NCBI RefSeq assembly: GCF_015594725.1
Contig: NZ_JADNRC010000018.1
Location: forward strand, 18,680 to 82,679
Direction: 5' to 3'
Source: Flavobacterium sp. ALJ2
Lineage (GTDB): Bacteria; Bacteroidota; Bacteroidia; Flavobacteriales; Flavobacteriaceae
Length of the DNA: 64,000 bases
Part shown: positions 1-8,852 of the stretch, one piece after another
Position numbering within the stretch: the stretch's first letter is position 1
Layout of the letters: each line of letters opens with the position of its first letter
Program-made: the position numbers and the translations under genes
The notes under the pieces: generated by a model
Database searches by the model: none
The model's input: only the letters and a program-made list of their open reading frames with translations
What the model was told of the DNA's origin: nothing

Positions 1-2
1 GT

Positions 3-1031
3 GTAGGCAAAACTTTTCGTATGCTACAGGAAGCTCACACATTGTTGAAAAACGGAATTGATGTAAAAATTGGGTATATAGAAACGCATAATCGTAAGGA
101 AACACATGAATTATTAGATGGTTTACCTGTGATTCCGCGTCGTTCTATTTTTTACAAAGGAAAGCAACTGGAGGAAATGGATGTACAGGCCATAATTAAT
201 TTACGACCAGAAGTGGTTATTGTAGATGAATTAGCGCATACGAACATTGAAGGAAGCAAGAATGAAAAACGTTGGCAAGATGTTCTTGAGATTTTGGAGT
301 CTGGAATAAATGTAATTTCGGCAGTAAATATCCAACATATTGAAAGTTTAAATCAAGATGTAAAACGCATTACTAATATAGATGTTAAGGAACGCATTCC
401 TGATAATGTATTGCGATTAGCAGATGAGGTTGTAAATATTGATTTGACCTCTGAAGATTTAATTGACCGTTTGAAGGAAGGGAAAATTTATACTGCAGAT
501 AAAATTCAGACTGCATTGAATAATTTTTTTAAGGCAGATCAGATTTTGCAGCTCCGAGAATTGGCTCTTAGAGAAGTTGCAAGTCAGGTTGTTAGAAAAG
601 TAGAAAATGAAGTTCCTAAAACTCAGGCGCTGCGACACGAAAAATTATTAGCTTGCATAAGTAGTAATGAACGAACGGCAAAGAATATTATTAGAAAAAC
701 AGCTCGATTGGCTAGTTACTATAATAGCGATTGGTATGTTTTATACGTTCAGTTACCAAAGGAAAGTAGTGATAAAATAGCGTTGGATAAACAACGTCAT
801 TTAATTAATAATTTTAAACTGGCCACAGAACTTGGTGCTGAAGTCATTAAGATAGAAAGCACTAATATTACTGATACAATGCTTAAGGTTGTTGAACAAA
901 AAGAAATTACAACGGTTTGTATTGGGAAACCGCATTTTAACTTTTTTAGGGTAATTTTGTCAACATCGATTTTTAGACGTTTACTGAGTCGTCTTTCTTT
1001 GTCGAATGTTGATCTTGTTATTTTGTCTTAG
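3..1031 (+). CDS. kdpD: KdpD N-terminal sensor protein (5' end outside window)
   Basis: This is the osmosensitive K+ channel sensor module KdpD. The reading frame is open to the window edge and begins in the Walker A motif (G-V-G-K-T, partly cut off), so the true start lies upstream. The visible ~342 residues cover the KdpD sensor domain (typical segment with IETHNRKET and VVIVDELAHTN) followed by a universal-stress-like domain from about residue 210. The protein ends there: no transmembrane four-helix bundle, HAMP or kinase domain follows, unlike the ~900-residue E. coli KdpD. A separate membrane histidine kinase gene starts 139 bp downstream, which is the split arrangement seen in Bacteroidota. 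The kdpABC genes are presumably upstream of the window (inference). Identification is secure; the start is unknown. Confidence 0.93.
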   Translation, partial: VGKTFRMLQEAHTLLKNGIDVKIGYIETHNRKETHELLDGLPVIPRRSIFYKGKQLEEMDVQAIINLRPEVVIVDELAHTNIEGSKNEKRWQDVLEILESGINVISAVNIQHIESLNQDVKRITNIDVKERIPDNVLRLADEVVNIDLTSEDLIDRLKEGKIYTADKIQTALNNFFKADQILQLRELALREVASQVVRKVENEVPKTQALRHEKLLACISSNERTAKNIIRKTARLASYYNSDWYVLYVQLPKESSDKIALDKQRHLINNFKLATELGAEVIKIESTNITDTMLKVVEQKEITTVCIGKPHFNFFRVILSTSIFRRLLSRLSLSNVDLVILS

Positions 1032-1170
1032 TTGATAGAGGTTGAGAAGCAAGATTTTGAGATGTTAGACGTTTAAAGATTGACTATATAAGTTATGGGA
1101 GTATTTATTAAACTGTTTGGGAAGGTAATGTACTTAGATAAAAAATAAAATGTTTTGTAAATTATAGGAA

Positions 1171-2889
1171 ATGAAAATTAAAACGAAATTAAACTTGGGC
1201 GTTGGACTATTATTTTTAATGATAATTATTCTTTCATTAGTAAGTGCCTTTTATATTTTTTTGATAAAAGAAGATACAGAAAACATCTTGAAGGCTAATT
1301 ATAATACATTAGAATATTCTAGAAACATGCTGACTTCACTTGATGTAACACATGATAATGAAAGTAAAGCAATCGTTTCTTTTAGGGATAACTTGAAAAA
1401 ACAAATTGTCAATGTAACAGAAAGTGGCGAAGATAATGCAACAAATATTTTAAAAAAAAGTTTTAGTAAGTTAGAAAAAAATTGGGCTGATGAAACATTA
1501 AAAAGTCAGGTGCGCCATGATATTTTTACAATCATGAAACTCAATATGGATGCGATGAAACTGAAAGGTGATATTGCAAAAAAAACAGCAGAAACAGCTA
1601 ATTTTTCAATTGCAATTGTTGGTACACTTTGTTTTTTAATTGCATTTAATTTATTAATTAATCTGCCGAATAATATTGCAAATCCAATTAAAGAATTAAC
1701 AGAAAGTATTAAACAAATTGCTAATAAAAATTATTTGGAAAGAGTACATTTTATGAATCATAACGAGTTTGGTGATTTAGCAAAATCGTTTAATACAATG
1801 GCAGAGAAACTCAAGGAATATCATGATAGTAATTTGTATAAATTATCATTTGAAAAGAAAAGACTGGAGACTTTAATAAACAATATGCATGACCCAATAA
1901 TTGGGTTAGATAATCAAGGGAAAGTATTATTTGTAAATGATGAGGCTCTTAAGATTATTGGAATGAAATCGGAAGAAGTGATTGGTGAATTGGCTACGAC
2001 TTTGGCTTTAAAAAATGATTTGATGAAATCTTTAATCATTAATGATCTGGAAAGTACAAAAGCACATCCCATGAAAATTTTTGCTGATGGTAAAGAAAGT
2101 TATTTTGATAAAGAGAAGGTTAATATTGCAATTACTCCAACAGGGGAGGATGAGGCTATTAATATAGGAGAGGTAATTATTTTACGAAATATAACGTTGT
2201 TTAAAGAACTTGATTTTGCTAAAACTAATTTTATAGCGACAGTTTCTCATGAATTAAAAACTCCAATTTCATCAATCAAATTAAGTCTTCAATTATTAGA
2301 AAAACCAAATACAGGTGCCATTAACGAGGAACAAAAGCAATTAATTGATAGTATTAAAGAGGATAGCCAACGGTTATTGAAAATTACGGGAGAATTGTTA
2401 GATTTAGCTCAACTAGAAACGGGTAATATCAAGCTGAATATTGGGCAATGTAGCCCATATAAGATTATAGAATATGCACTTGAGGCTGTAAAGGTTCAAG
2501 CTGAGCAAAAACAAATTGAGTTGATCGTTGAAAGTGAATTGAATTTAGTAGACATAAAAGCTGACTCGGAGAAAACGACTTGGGTGATGATTAATTTTTT
2601 AACGAATGCTATCAGATACTCTTATGAAAAAAGCAGTATAACAGTTAAATTAAAAAAAGATAAAAATCAGATTGTTTTTGAGGTAGTTGATACTGGAAAA
2701 GGAATCGATAGTCATTATAAGTCTAAAGTCTTTGATAAATTTTTCCAAATTCCAGGAAGTCATAAATCAGGAACTGGATTGGGGTTATCTATTAGTAAAG
2801 AATTTATCGAAGCGCAAAACGGAACTATTGGCGTAGAAAGTGAGTTGGGATTAGGAAGTTCTTTCTGGTTTAAACTTTTAAAAGCGTAG
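1171..2889 (+). CDS. HAMP-PAS sensor histidine kinase, probable KdpD partner kinase
   Basis: Membrane histidine kinase of 572 residues. Transmembrane helices lie at about residues 9-32 and 145-166 and enclose a ~110-residue periplasmic sensor region. A HAMP domain follows (about 166-218), then a PAS domain (about 230-340). The HisKA domain carries the phospho-accepting His360 in SHELKTP, and the HATPase domain has N-box NFLTNA, G1 DTGKGI and G2 GTGLGLSI. It lies 139 bp downstream of the kinase-less KdpD sensor on the same strand, so it probably supplies the kinase activity for K+ homeostasis (inference from context). No response regulator is visible in the window. Kinase identity is certain; the Kdp link is likely. 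Confidence 0.93.
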   Translation: MKIKTKLNLGVGLLFLMIIILSLVSAFYIFLIKEDTENILKANYNTLEYSRNMLTSLDVTHDNESKAIVSFRDNLKKQIVNVTESGEDNATNILKKSFSKLEKNWADETLKSQVRHDIFTIMKLNMDAMKLKGDIAKKTAETANFSIAIVGTLCFLIAFNLLINLPNNIANPIKELTESIKQIANKNYLERVHFMNHNEFGDLAKSFNTMAEKLKEYHDSNLYKLSFEKKRLETLINNMHDPIIGLDNQGKVLFVNDEALKIIGMKSEEVIGELATTLALKNDLMKSLIINDLESTKAHPMKIFADGKESYFDKEKVNIAITPTGEDEAINIGEVIILRNITLFKELDFAKTNFIATVSHELKTPISSIKLSLQLLEKPNTGAINEEQKQLIDSIKEDSQRLLKITGELLDLAQLETGNIKLNIGQCSPYKIIEYALEAVKVQAEQKQIELIVESELNLVDIKADSEKTTWVMINFLTNAIRYSYEKSSITVKLKKDKNQIVFEVVDTGKGIDSHYKSKVFDKFFQIPGSHKSGTGLGLSISKEFIEAQNGTIGVESELGLGSSFWFKLLKA

Positions 2890-2901
2890 AATTTTGTGTT
2901 C

Positions 2902-2999
2902 AGTGTTCAGTCGCAGTTTGCAGTGTTTTGTAAAAAGTAATCAATAAAAAAAGTGTTCAGTACTCAGTTTATACAAACTGCGACTGAACACTTTTTTTT
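2902..2999. terminator. Bidirectional terminator between convergent genes
   Basis: A perfect 19-bp inverted repeat (2902-2920 with 2974-2992) encloses a 53-nt loop and is followed by a T-run (2992-2999). It lies between the convergent histidine kinase and serine dehydratase genes. The repeat includes the motif GTTCAGTCGCAGTTTG; a further partial copy (AAGTGTTCAG) sits inside the loop, so this may also be an interspersed repeat element. Confidence 0.7.
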
Positions 3000-3031
3000 A
3001 GAGTTGAATACTGAATATTTTTAGCTAAAAA

Positions 3032-4459
3032 CTAACAATCCGCCATATTCACGGCAATTGCTAATCCTCCTTCTGAGGTTTCTTTGTATTTAGAGTTCAT
3101 ATCTTTGGCAGTTTGCCACATGGTATCAATAACTTTATCTAGAGGTACTTTTGCGTTTTTAGAGTCTGTTTCCAGCGCTAATTCGGCTGCATTGATCGCT
3201 TTTATAGCTCCCATTGTATTTCTTTCGATACAAGGAATTTGTACTAAACCTCCAATTGGGTCACAGGTTAAACCTAAGTGATGTTCCATGGCAATTTCGG
3301 CAGCCATTAAAACTTGTGCAGGGGTTCCGCCCATTAATTCGCAAAGTGCTGCTGCTGCCATAGATGATGAAACACCTATTTCGGCTTGACAACCTCCCAT
3401 TGCAGCAGAAATCGTAGAACCTTTCTTGAAGATACTTCCTATTTCGCCTGCAACCATTAGGAATTGTTTGATTTCTTTTTCGCCTGCATCGTGGTTTTCG
3501 ATTACCAAATAATACATTAAAACAGCTGGGATTACACCAGCACTACCATTAGTAGGGGCAGTAACAACACGCCCTAAAGCGGCATTTACCTCATTTACTG
3601 CGAGTGCAAAACAACTTACCCATTTTAGAATTTGACGAAATTTAACTTCTGTTTTTCTTATTTCTTCTAACCACGTTTGTGGAGAGTTATAGTTAGATAA
3701 TCCGATGAGGTTTTGGTGCATATCAAATGCTCTACGGCGTACATTTAATCCGCCAGGTAGTATCCCTTCAGAGTGACAGCCAATATACATACATTCGAGC
3801 ATAGTATCCCAAATACGCATTAATTCGTTGTTAATAAATTCTTCGGAACGCATCGATTTTTCATTCTCATAAACAATTTCTGAAATGGTTTTGTTTTGAG
3901 TAATAGTATATTCTAAAAGTTCAGCTGCATTTTGTATAGTAAATGGAAATGCACATTTTATCTCCGATTTTATTTTTGCATTTTCACGTTCTTCTTTTAC
4001 GACAAATCCTCCACCAATAGAATAGAAAACGGATTCGTATTTGGAATCATCTTTGGCGTAGGCCGTAAATTTTAAACCATTAGCATGGAAGGGCAAGAAT
4101 TCTTTATTGAAAATGATGTCTTGCAAAAAGAAAAACGGAATTGTAATTTCGTTTCCAAGTACAAGCGTATTGGTTTCTTCAATAGTTTTGATGATTCCAG
4201 CAATATCGTTTATAGGAATATACTCAGGATCTTGACCGCTTAATCCTAACATAACTGCCAAATCGGTTGCATGACCTTTTCCCGTTAAAGAAAGGGAGCC
4301 ATACAAATCGACTTTGATACGAGTGATTTGAGAAAACAGATTTTCACTTTTTAATTCAGCAAGAAAACGTTCTGCTGCACGCCAAGGTCCAAGAGTGTGT
4401 GAACTTGATGGTCCTACACCAATCTTGAGCATATCAAATACCGATATACATTCTTCCAT
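3032..4459 (-). CDS. sdaA: L-serine ammonia-lyase, iron-sulfur-dependent, single-chain
   Basis: L-serine dehydratase of the [4Fe-4S] type, converting L-serine to pyruvate and ammonia in the cytoplasm. At 475 residues it matches the fused beta-alpha single-chain form. The N-terminal beta domain opens with FDMLKIGVGPSSSHTLGPW, the family signature. The alpha domain starts near residue 300 (APTNGSAGVIPAV). Three cysteines fit the cluster ligands known in the family: Cys357 (GGCQAE), Cys399 (LTCDPIGG) and Cys410 (IPCIERN). It is monocistronic, with the nearest upstream gene more than 400 bp away. Family assignment is secure. Confidence 0.96.
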   Translation of the reverse strand: MEECISVFDMLKIGVGPSSSHTLGPWRAAERFLAELKSENLFSQITRIKVDLYGSLSLTGKGHATDLAVMLGLSGQDPEYIPINDIAGIIKTIEETNTLVLGNEITIPFFFLQDIIFNKEFLPFHANGLKFTAYAKDDSKYESVFYSIGGGFVVKEERENAKIKSEIKCAFPFTIQNAAELLEYTITQNKTISEIVYENEKSMRSEEFINNELMRIWDTMLECMYIGCHSEGILPGGLNVRRRAFDMHQNLIGLSNYNSPQTWLEEIRKTEVKFRQILKWVSCFALAVNEVNAALGRVVTAPTNGSAGVIPAVLMYYLVIENHDAGEKEIKQFLMVAGEIGSIFKKGSTISAAMGGCQAEIGVSSSMAAAALCELMGGTPAQVLMAAEIAMEHHLGLTCDPIGGLVQIPCIERNTMGAIKAINAAELALETDSKNAKVPLDKVIDTMWQTAKDMNSKYKETSEGGLAIAVNMADC

Positions 4460-4883
4460 TATACTATAATTTTGTTCTCACAAAGATAATTGAATAATGC
4501 AATGAAATTAAAAGAAGAATTGTTAATGTTGCGTATTTATTAAAATTTGTATTTAATATTAATAATTTGGCAATAAAATAATAATGTATAAAATATTAAT
4601 TGTAATATTTTGTTTATCTTAAAATTAAGGTTTTAACAACTACGACTAGGAAAAGATAGTTAAATAAGGAAGAAATGGTATTTTTGTTAAACCATTATGA
4701 GATTAAGAAAGTTAAAGGTTAAAGCTTAATATCTTAATGGTTTAAAGCTTGTTTTTTTAGCTATTCAATGCTGGTTTTAGTTCGGTTGTAATGCCAATTC
4801 TGTTTAAAGCGTTCTTAGTTTCTATGTTTATTTAATTGTTAAACAATGCTATTTACATGAGTAATGAAAAACCTTAAGCTAGT
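4460..4883. other. Non-coding gap
   Basis: AT-rich stretch between the start of the serine dehydratase gene and a Crp/Fnr remnant. The half next to 4459 must contain the sdaA promoter. I see no open frame, strong hairpin or repeat here. Confidence 0.5.
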
Positions 4884-5165
4884 TTAAGAAATGATTCTAA
4901 GTGGTTTTTTTCTTATTTCGCCTAAATATTCTGGAGTTAAATTTGAATGTGATGCGAGCATATACTGTGGAATTCGCTGAAGTAATTCAGGAAATCTTGA
5001 AGCAAAATGCTGGTAACTTTCTTCTTTTGAAAAGTCGAATAAGTATTTTATACGTATTTGTGCAGCTGAATAGGTTTTGAGTAAAATGAGTCGGAAGTAG
5101 CGTTCTAGTTGTGGCAATTGGTTGAATTTTTTTTCTTGATTGTGATAATCAAAAACATAAACTAC
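4884..5165 (-). pseudogene. Crp/Fnr-family regulator, C-terminal remnant
   Basis: About 90 codons remain open on the minus strand and correspond to the C-terminal half of a flavobacterial Crp/Fnr regulator. They hold the dimerisation/linker stretch (LERYFRLIL) and the HTH region (FPELLQRIPQYMLASHSNLTPEYLGEIRKK). An intact paralogue with the same layout occurs at 32328-32936 (RIFRVLIEN, AAFLGITPEFVSRLRHRL). The cyclic-nucleotide-binding half is missing; an in-frame TAA lies upstream and no ATG precedes the conserved part. I read it as a decayed gene. A short ORF starting at TTG (5117) is possible but unlikely to be functional. Confidence 0.65.
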
Positions 5166-5356
5166 TGTGTTTTAGATTGCCTTAATATAAAATTGGGATG
5201 GTTTTTGTGTGTCGAAACTCATATTAATAATGCTTTGTATGTAACGCTAGACTGATTTTTAATTATTGTATGTAATCATAATTAAATAAGCACTTCTTAA
5301 CCGGAGTGGTTTTGTTTTTTATATTGTATCATTACGCTTGTATTCTAAATAAAAAA

Positions 5357-5377
5357 AGAGGACTATAAAAGTCCTCT
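5357..5377 (-). terminator. Rho-independent terminator of the DUF4494 gene
   Basis: Perfect 8-bp stem (AGAGGACT / AGTCCTCT) with a short loop. On the minus strand it is followed by a run of T residues (5350-5356). It lies 28 bp beyond the stop codon of the DUF4494 gene. Confidence 0.85.
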
Positions 5378-5404
5378 CCATATATTATTATAAAAGTTCA
5401 GTGA

Positions 5405-5950
5405 TTATTCGATTTCGGCACCAACAAAATCATCTCCTGTTTCTCCAGCGGCAACCAATTCAGGTTTTGAAGCCTTAAGAGTATTAAATCTTTCTAATTG
5501 TTCCATTTCTCCTTCTTCGCCACTAAAATAAGGAAAAACATCCATGATTGGAGATTCTGCAATAGCAGGAATGGTATAATCTCCCATAGTATTTTTCATT
5601 ATGGCAATTGTATTGTCATAAGCTTCTTTTACATCATTGGCTTGTACCAATATATACATATTGGATCTTCGTTCTTTGCCACTCTCTTCGTCATATGCCA
5701 TTAGAGACACTTTTGATTTAAACCAGCGATCTGCATTTTCAAAAGGGTGAATTTCGGCATAATTAGCCATTTTTATATTTGTGATTTTAAATTCTTCACT
5801 AATATAAGCAGACATTTCTTCATTAATTCTGGTTTCAGCCTCTGTATAAGATAAAGCATCTACCAAATAAGGTTCTGTAGTAACCTTTTGTGTTCCAGTA
5901 TCATCTGTTTTTCTGTATTTTACCTTGCATTCGTACCAAATTGTGCTCAT
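5405..5950 (-). CDS. DUF4494 domain-containing protein
   Basis: Conserved Bacteroidota protein of unknown function, 181 residues from the preferred start. I chose the ATG at 5950 (MSTIWYECKVKYRK) because the conserved domain begins there and an A-rich leader precedes it; an in-frame ATG at 6004 would add 18 poorly conserved residues. Visible features are an N-terminal beta-rich part (WYECKVKY, VTEPYLVDALSYTEAE), a middle YILVQANDVKEAYDN motif, and an acidic tail. There is no signal peptide or membrane segment, so it is probably cytoplasmic. It is a single-gene unit with its own terminator. Function unknown. Confidence 0.85.
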   Translation of the reverse strand: MSTIWYECKVKYRKTDDTGTQKVTTEPYLVDALSYTEAETRINEEMSAYISEEFKITNIKMANYAEIHPFENADRWFKSKVSLMAYDEESGKERRSNMYILVQANDVKEAYDNTIAIMKNTMGDYTIPAIAESPIMDVFPYFSGEEGEMEQLERFNTLKASKPELVAAGETGDDFVGAEIE

Positions 5951-6150
5951 TTCTTTTTTTTTAAGGGTGTCAAAGATAGATTTTAATGAAAAAGAAATCA
6001 ACAATATATAAAATAGATATTCACAATTTAAAATTATGGTGAAGTTTTAGTCATTTTTACGGGTTTTAAAAAATAATATGGCTGTTGCAAAATAACCTGA
6101 CAATACTAATTTACTATTTCATATTTTTGAATAAATGAAATAATCTAACG

Positions 6151-6615
6151 ATGATTCTGGAAACAATAAAAAGGCGTGCAGTAAATCTATTAATTTCTTT
6201 ATTTGGGATTATTCTGTTAGTGTTGTTCTACGGTTGCAATACCAAAGAAAAGGCTGCTAAAGAAAAGCAATCTATTTATCGTGCAGTAAATGCCAATAAT
6301 GACACTGCGACTTTATCAATAGTGATAAACAAAACCCGTTTTTATGGTCAGTATGAAATAAAATATGGTGAAACTACTAAAGATTCTGGGAGTGTAAAAG
6401 GAAATATTAAAGATAATATATTACTAGGGGAGTATTATTGTAGGCCTTACGGAGGCAATTTAAAAAGAGTTCCGATATCTTTATTAAGAAAAGATGATAA
6501 ATTATTCTTAGGGAACGGGGTAATAACCACCTATCTTGGATTACCTTGTTTTGCTGCCGGAGTTCCTATAACATATACTGATGCTGAGTTTGTATTTGAA
6601 GAAATAAAAAAATAA
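6151..6615 (+). CDS. Small hypothetical lipoprotein
   Basis: A 154-residue protein of unknown function. The N-terminus has a hydrophobic stretch (about residues 12-28) ending in the lipobox-like LFYGC, so it is probably lipid-anchored in an envelope membrane. The mature part has alternating beta-strand patterns (ATLSIVINKTRFYGQYEIKYG, then DNILLGEYYC), resembling small beta-sandwich lipoproteins of Bacteroidota. It stands alone on the plus strand between two minus-strand genes. I cannot assign a function. Confidence 0.7.
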   Translation: MILETIKRRAVNLLISLFGIILLVLFYGCNTKEKAAKEKQSIYRAVNANNDTATLSIVINKTRFYGQYEIKYGETTKDSGSVKGNIKDNILLGEYYCRPYGGNLKRVPISLLRKDDKLFLGNGVITTYLGLPCFAAGVPITYTDAEFVFEEIKK

Positions 6616-6638
6616 GTATTTTTTAAAGGTTGATAGAT

Positions 6639-6797
6639 ACTAAGGCTCTATGTTACTAAGAAACACAATGAATGTTTTTTTAGCCATTGATTTTAAAGTA
6701 TTTATTATTGAAAATAAAGATATTCAATACTGTCTTTTGAACAGTTGTAGCTCAGAATCTTTGAGCCTTAAAAACCTTTGTATCATAGAGCCTTAGT
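6639..6797. repeat. Intergenic inverted repeat
   Basis: A perfect 14-bp inverted repeat (6639-6652 ACTAAGGCTCTATG with 6784-6797) flanks ~130 bp of AT-rich sequence between the convergent lipoprotein and nitroreductase genes. The wording 'aaggctctatgttactaag' resembles dispersed intergenic repeats of flavobacteria. It may also terminate transcription. Confidence 0.5.
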
Positions 6798-6812
6798 TCC
6801 TTAGAGTCTTTT

Positions 6813-7445
6813 TTACTTAATTTCTGTAATAAAAGCTTCTTTTGGAGTTCTTACTTTTTTCATATTAATCAGCCAGTCATTAGCTTCGTCTCTGTACCCA
6901 AGAGGTAACATTAATACACTTTTTAAACCTTGATCTTGTAAACCTAAAAGTTTATCTACTTCTGCAGGAATAAAACCTTCCATTGGCGTAGCATCTACTT
7001 TTTGCTCAGCTGCTGCAACAATTGCTATTCCCATAGCGATGTAAGCCTGATGAGCCGCGTGATTTGCATGCCACTCTGTAGAAAGTGGTTCGTAAAGTCC
7101 CCAAAGTGTTTTCTTGTAATCATCCATCGTATTAGCTGGTAAGCCTCTTTCGGCAAGAGTTTTTTCAAATACAGCAGTAATTCTTTCAAGAGAATAACCA
7201 TCCCAAGCAGCAAAAACTAGTAAATGTGAGCAATCTGTAATTTGGCTTTGGTTCATACCAACATTTTTTATTTTTTCTAATAAATCAGCATTACTAATTA
7301 CAAAAATTTTATAAGGCTGTAATCCCGAAGAAGATGGAGTAAGTCTGGTAGCTTCCAGTATATAATCCAATTTTTCTTGTGGTACTTTATTGCCGTTCAT
7401 TTTTTTAGTAGCATAACGCCACTGTAAGGTATCTATTAAATTCAT
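6813..7445 (-). CDS. Nitroreductase family NAD(P)H-dependent oxidoreductase
   Basis: FMN-dependent oxidoreductase of 210 residues, the usual length for NfsB-like nitroreductases. The N-terminus (LQWRYATKKMNG), the FMN/substrate loop (EATRLTPSSSGLQPYKIFVIS) and the C-terminal segment (VLMLPLGYRDEAND) are family signatures. It likely reduces nitro-aromatics or quinones with NAD(P)H in the cytoplasm. It is divergent from an HxlR regulator, a common pairing for inducible reductases. A -7 box (TAAATTTG on the minus strand, 7473-7480) lies 28 bp upstream of the start, next to the GTAAC cluster. Natural substrate unknown. Confidence 0.92.
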   Translation of the reverse strand: MNLIDTLQWRYATKKMNGNKVPQEKLDYILEATRLTPSSSGLQPYKIFVISNADLLEKIKNVGMNQSQITDCSHLLVFAAWDGYSLERITAVFEKTLAERGLPANTMDDYKKTLWGLYEPLSTEWHANHAAHQAYIAMGIAIVAAAEQKVDATPMEGFIPAEVDKLLGLQDQGLKSVLMLPLGYRDEANDWLINMKKVRTPKEAFITEIK

Positions 7446-7491
7446 CTTTTAATTGTTTTTAATTATTAGGTACAAATTTACATAAAAGCTT

Positions 7492-7549
7492 GTTACTTTT
7501 GGTAACTTTGTAACGAAAAGAAATAGTAACAAATGAGTAACCAAGTAAC
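7492..7549. promoter_or_regulatory. Divergent promoter with cluster of GTWAC half-sites (putative HxlR operator)
   Basis: Six GTTAC/GTAAC half-sites occur in 58 bp, starting at 7492, 7502, 7510, 7526, 7537 and 7545. A plus-strand -7-like box TAACTTTG (7503-7510) for the regulator gene is embedded among them. The reductase -7 box (7473-7480, minus) lies just outside. HxlR-family regulators usually bind their own divergent promoter, so this is the expected operator position. Binding itself is inferred. Confidence 0.6.
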
Positions 7550-7554
7550 ATACT

Positions 7555-7908
7555 ATGGAAACAGAAAATGAAATTCGATTAAAAGAATGCTATAGTACAG
7601 TAATGGCAATTCAAGATGTGGTTGATATACTAAATGGTAAATGGAAGATATCTATTATTGCCTGTTTATGCTATAAAAAAATGCGTTATTCTGACTTATT
7701 AAAAGAAATTAAAGGGATATCAGGGAAGATGTTAAGTAGAGATTTGAAGGAGTTAGAAGCAAACCTTCTTATTACAAGAACTGTTTTAAGTACTCAACCT
7801 ATAATGGTAGAATATGAAATTACTGAATATGGCGCAACACTCAAAAATGTTACTAAAGTAATCGCAGATTGGGGGATTATACATCGACAGAGAATAATTA
7901 AGAAATAG
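7555..7908 (+). CDS. HxlR-family winged-helix transcriptional regulator
   Basis: DNA-binding protein of 117 residues, typical for HxlR. The core signature is present: VDILNGKWKISIIACL, then MRYSDLLKEIKGISGKMLSRDLKELE (recognition helix) and the wing VEYEITEYG. HxlR proteins commonly sense electrophiles or redox stress and control an adjacent oxidoreductase. This one is divergent from a nitroreductase with a dense half-site cluster between them. There is an early cysteine (residue 9, KECYST), the position often used for redox sensing in the family. Target regulation is inferred from position. Confidence 0.92.
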   Translation: METENEIRLKECYSTVMAIQDVVDILNGKWKISIIACLCYKKMRYSDLLKEIKGISGKMLSRDLKELEANLLITRTVLSTQPIMVEYEITEYGATLKNVTKVIADWGIIHRQRIIKK

Positions 7909-7990
7909 TATTTTGTTTTAGTATTGTGTCACGTTTTTTTATTTTAGCAGTATAGTATTTACTCTCAATAAGTAAAAAATGAACCGCAAA

Positions 7991-8040
7991 AATAACTCCA
8001 ATATTGTCATTTATGTAAATGTTACAATATTGGAGTTATT
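7991..8040. terminator. Bidirectional terminator
   Basis: A perfect 17-bp inverted repeat (7991-8007 with 8024-8040) with a 16-nt loop lies between the convergent HxlR and META-domain genes. Flanking A/T tracts suit termination from both sides. Confidence 0.75.
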
Positions 8041-8093
8041 TTCGGATAAAAAAAGTATTCGATTCAAGTTTTATTCTCAGAATCTTAATAAAA

Positions 8094-8528
8094 TTATTTT
8101 GCTACTTTTTTAAATCTCATCATTGGGATTTCATTCATCATTAAACTGAGTTTACCATCTTTATCGATAGAATAGCCGTTAATTTTTTTAATTGTTTGTA
8201 AAAACGTTTGTTCTCCACCGCCTTCACAAAACATTAGTGTTGCTGGACCTTGCTCTCCAAAACTTAGTTTTTTTCCTTTTAGAGTATATGGAGCTGTATA
8301 GCCATTGCAACCTGCATTTCCATAAACTTGACCTGCATTTTCGTCAAACTTAAGAAATGGTTTTTTGTTTGGATATAAACCTTCAAAAGCAATACGTGGA
8401 CCAGTAATATATTCTAGTTCCCAAGTTGTATTATAAAGATCAGCAGTTTTTGTTGTGTCTTTCATTGTTGTACAAGAATTAAATGACAGTGTTAAAACAG
8501 AAACGAATAGTAATACATAATTTTTCAT
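8094..8528 (-). CDS. META domain lipoprotein
   Basis: A 144-residue envelope lipoprotein. A signal peptide (residues 1-18) ends in the lipobox FNSC. A META/HslJ-type domain follows: TWELEYITGPRIAFEG, then KPFLKFDENAGQVYGNAGCNGYTAPYTLKGKKLSFG, and the C-terminal FLQTIKKINGYSI...LSLM. This pattern, with the conserved GCNGY, is the family hallmark; HslJ relatives are linked to stress or antibiotic tolerance in enterobacteria. The precise role here is unknown. It is monocistronic. Confidence 0.9.
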   Translation of the reverse strand: MKNYVLLFVSVLTLSFNSCTTMKDTTKTADLYNTTWELEYITGPRIAFEGLYPNKKPFLKFDENAGQVYGNAGCNGYTAPYTLKGKKLSFGEQGPATLMFCEGGGEQTFLQTIKKINGYSIDKDGKLSLMMNEIPMMRFKKVAK

Positions 8529-8852
8529 AATAGATATTTTAGAACATAAAATTAAAGGTTTTTAATCAGATTAGCTTAAAAAAGTCATGATTATTTTTGA
8601 TTTGACTTGTTGAATTTTCTTATTTTGTTACGAGCACAATCTCAATAAGTTAAAATGAAATTATTTCTTATAATTCATTCGCAAAGAAATTAAAACATAA
8701 AAAAAGGTGTACAAACATGACAAATTAATGTCTGCCGAGATGATTTGTCATCTGGTTTTAGTCTTATTTTATTAGATTTTAGTATGCAGGTAAAAATAGA
8801 GAAGAACAATTTTGGGCTATCTTTTTTTTAAAAAAAAATATTTTTGTTGTTA
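8529..8852. other. Intergenic gap with a small inverted repeat
   Basis: It contains the META gene promoter side and the 3' flank of the serine peptidase. The only structure noticed is a 9-bp inverted repeat ATGACAAAT / ATTTGTCAT (8717-8725 with 8743-8751) around TCTGCCGAG; its role is unknown. No open frame. Confidence 0.45.
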
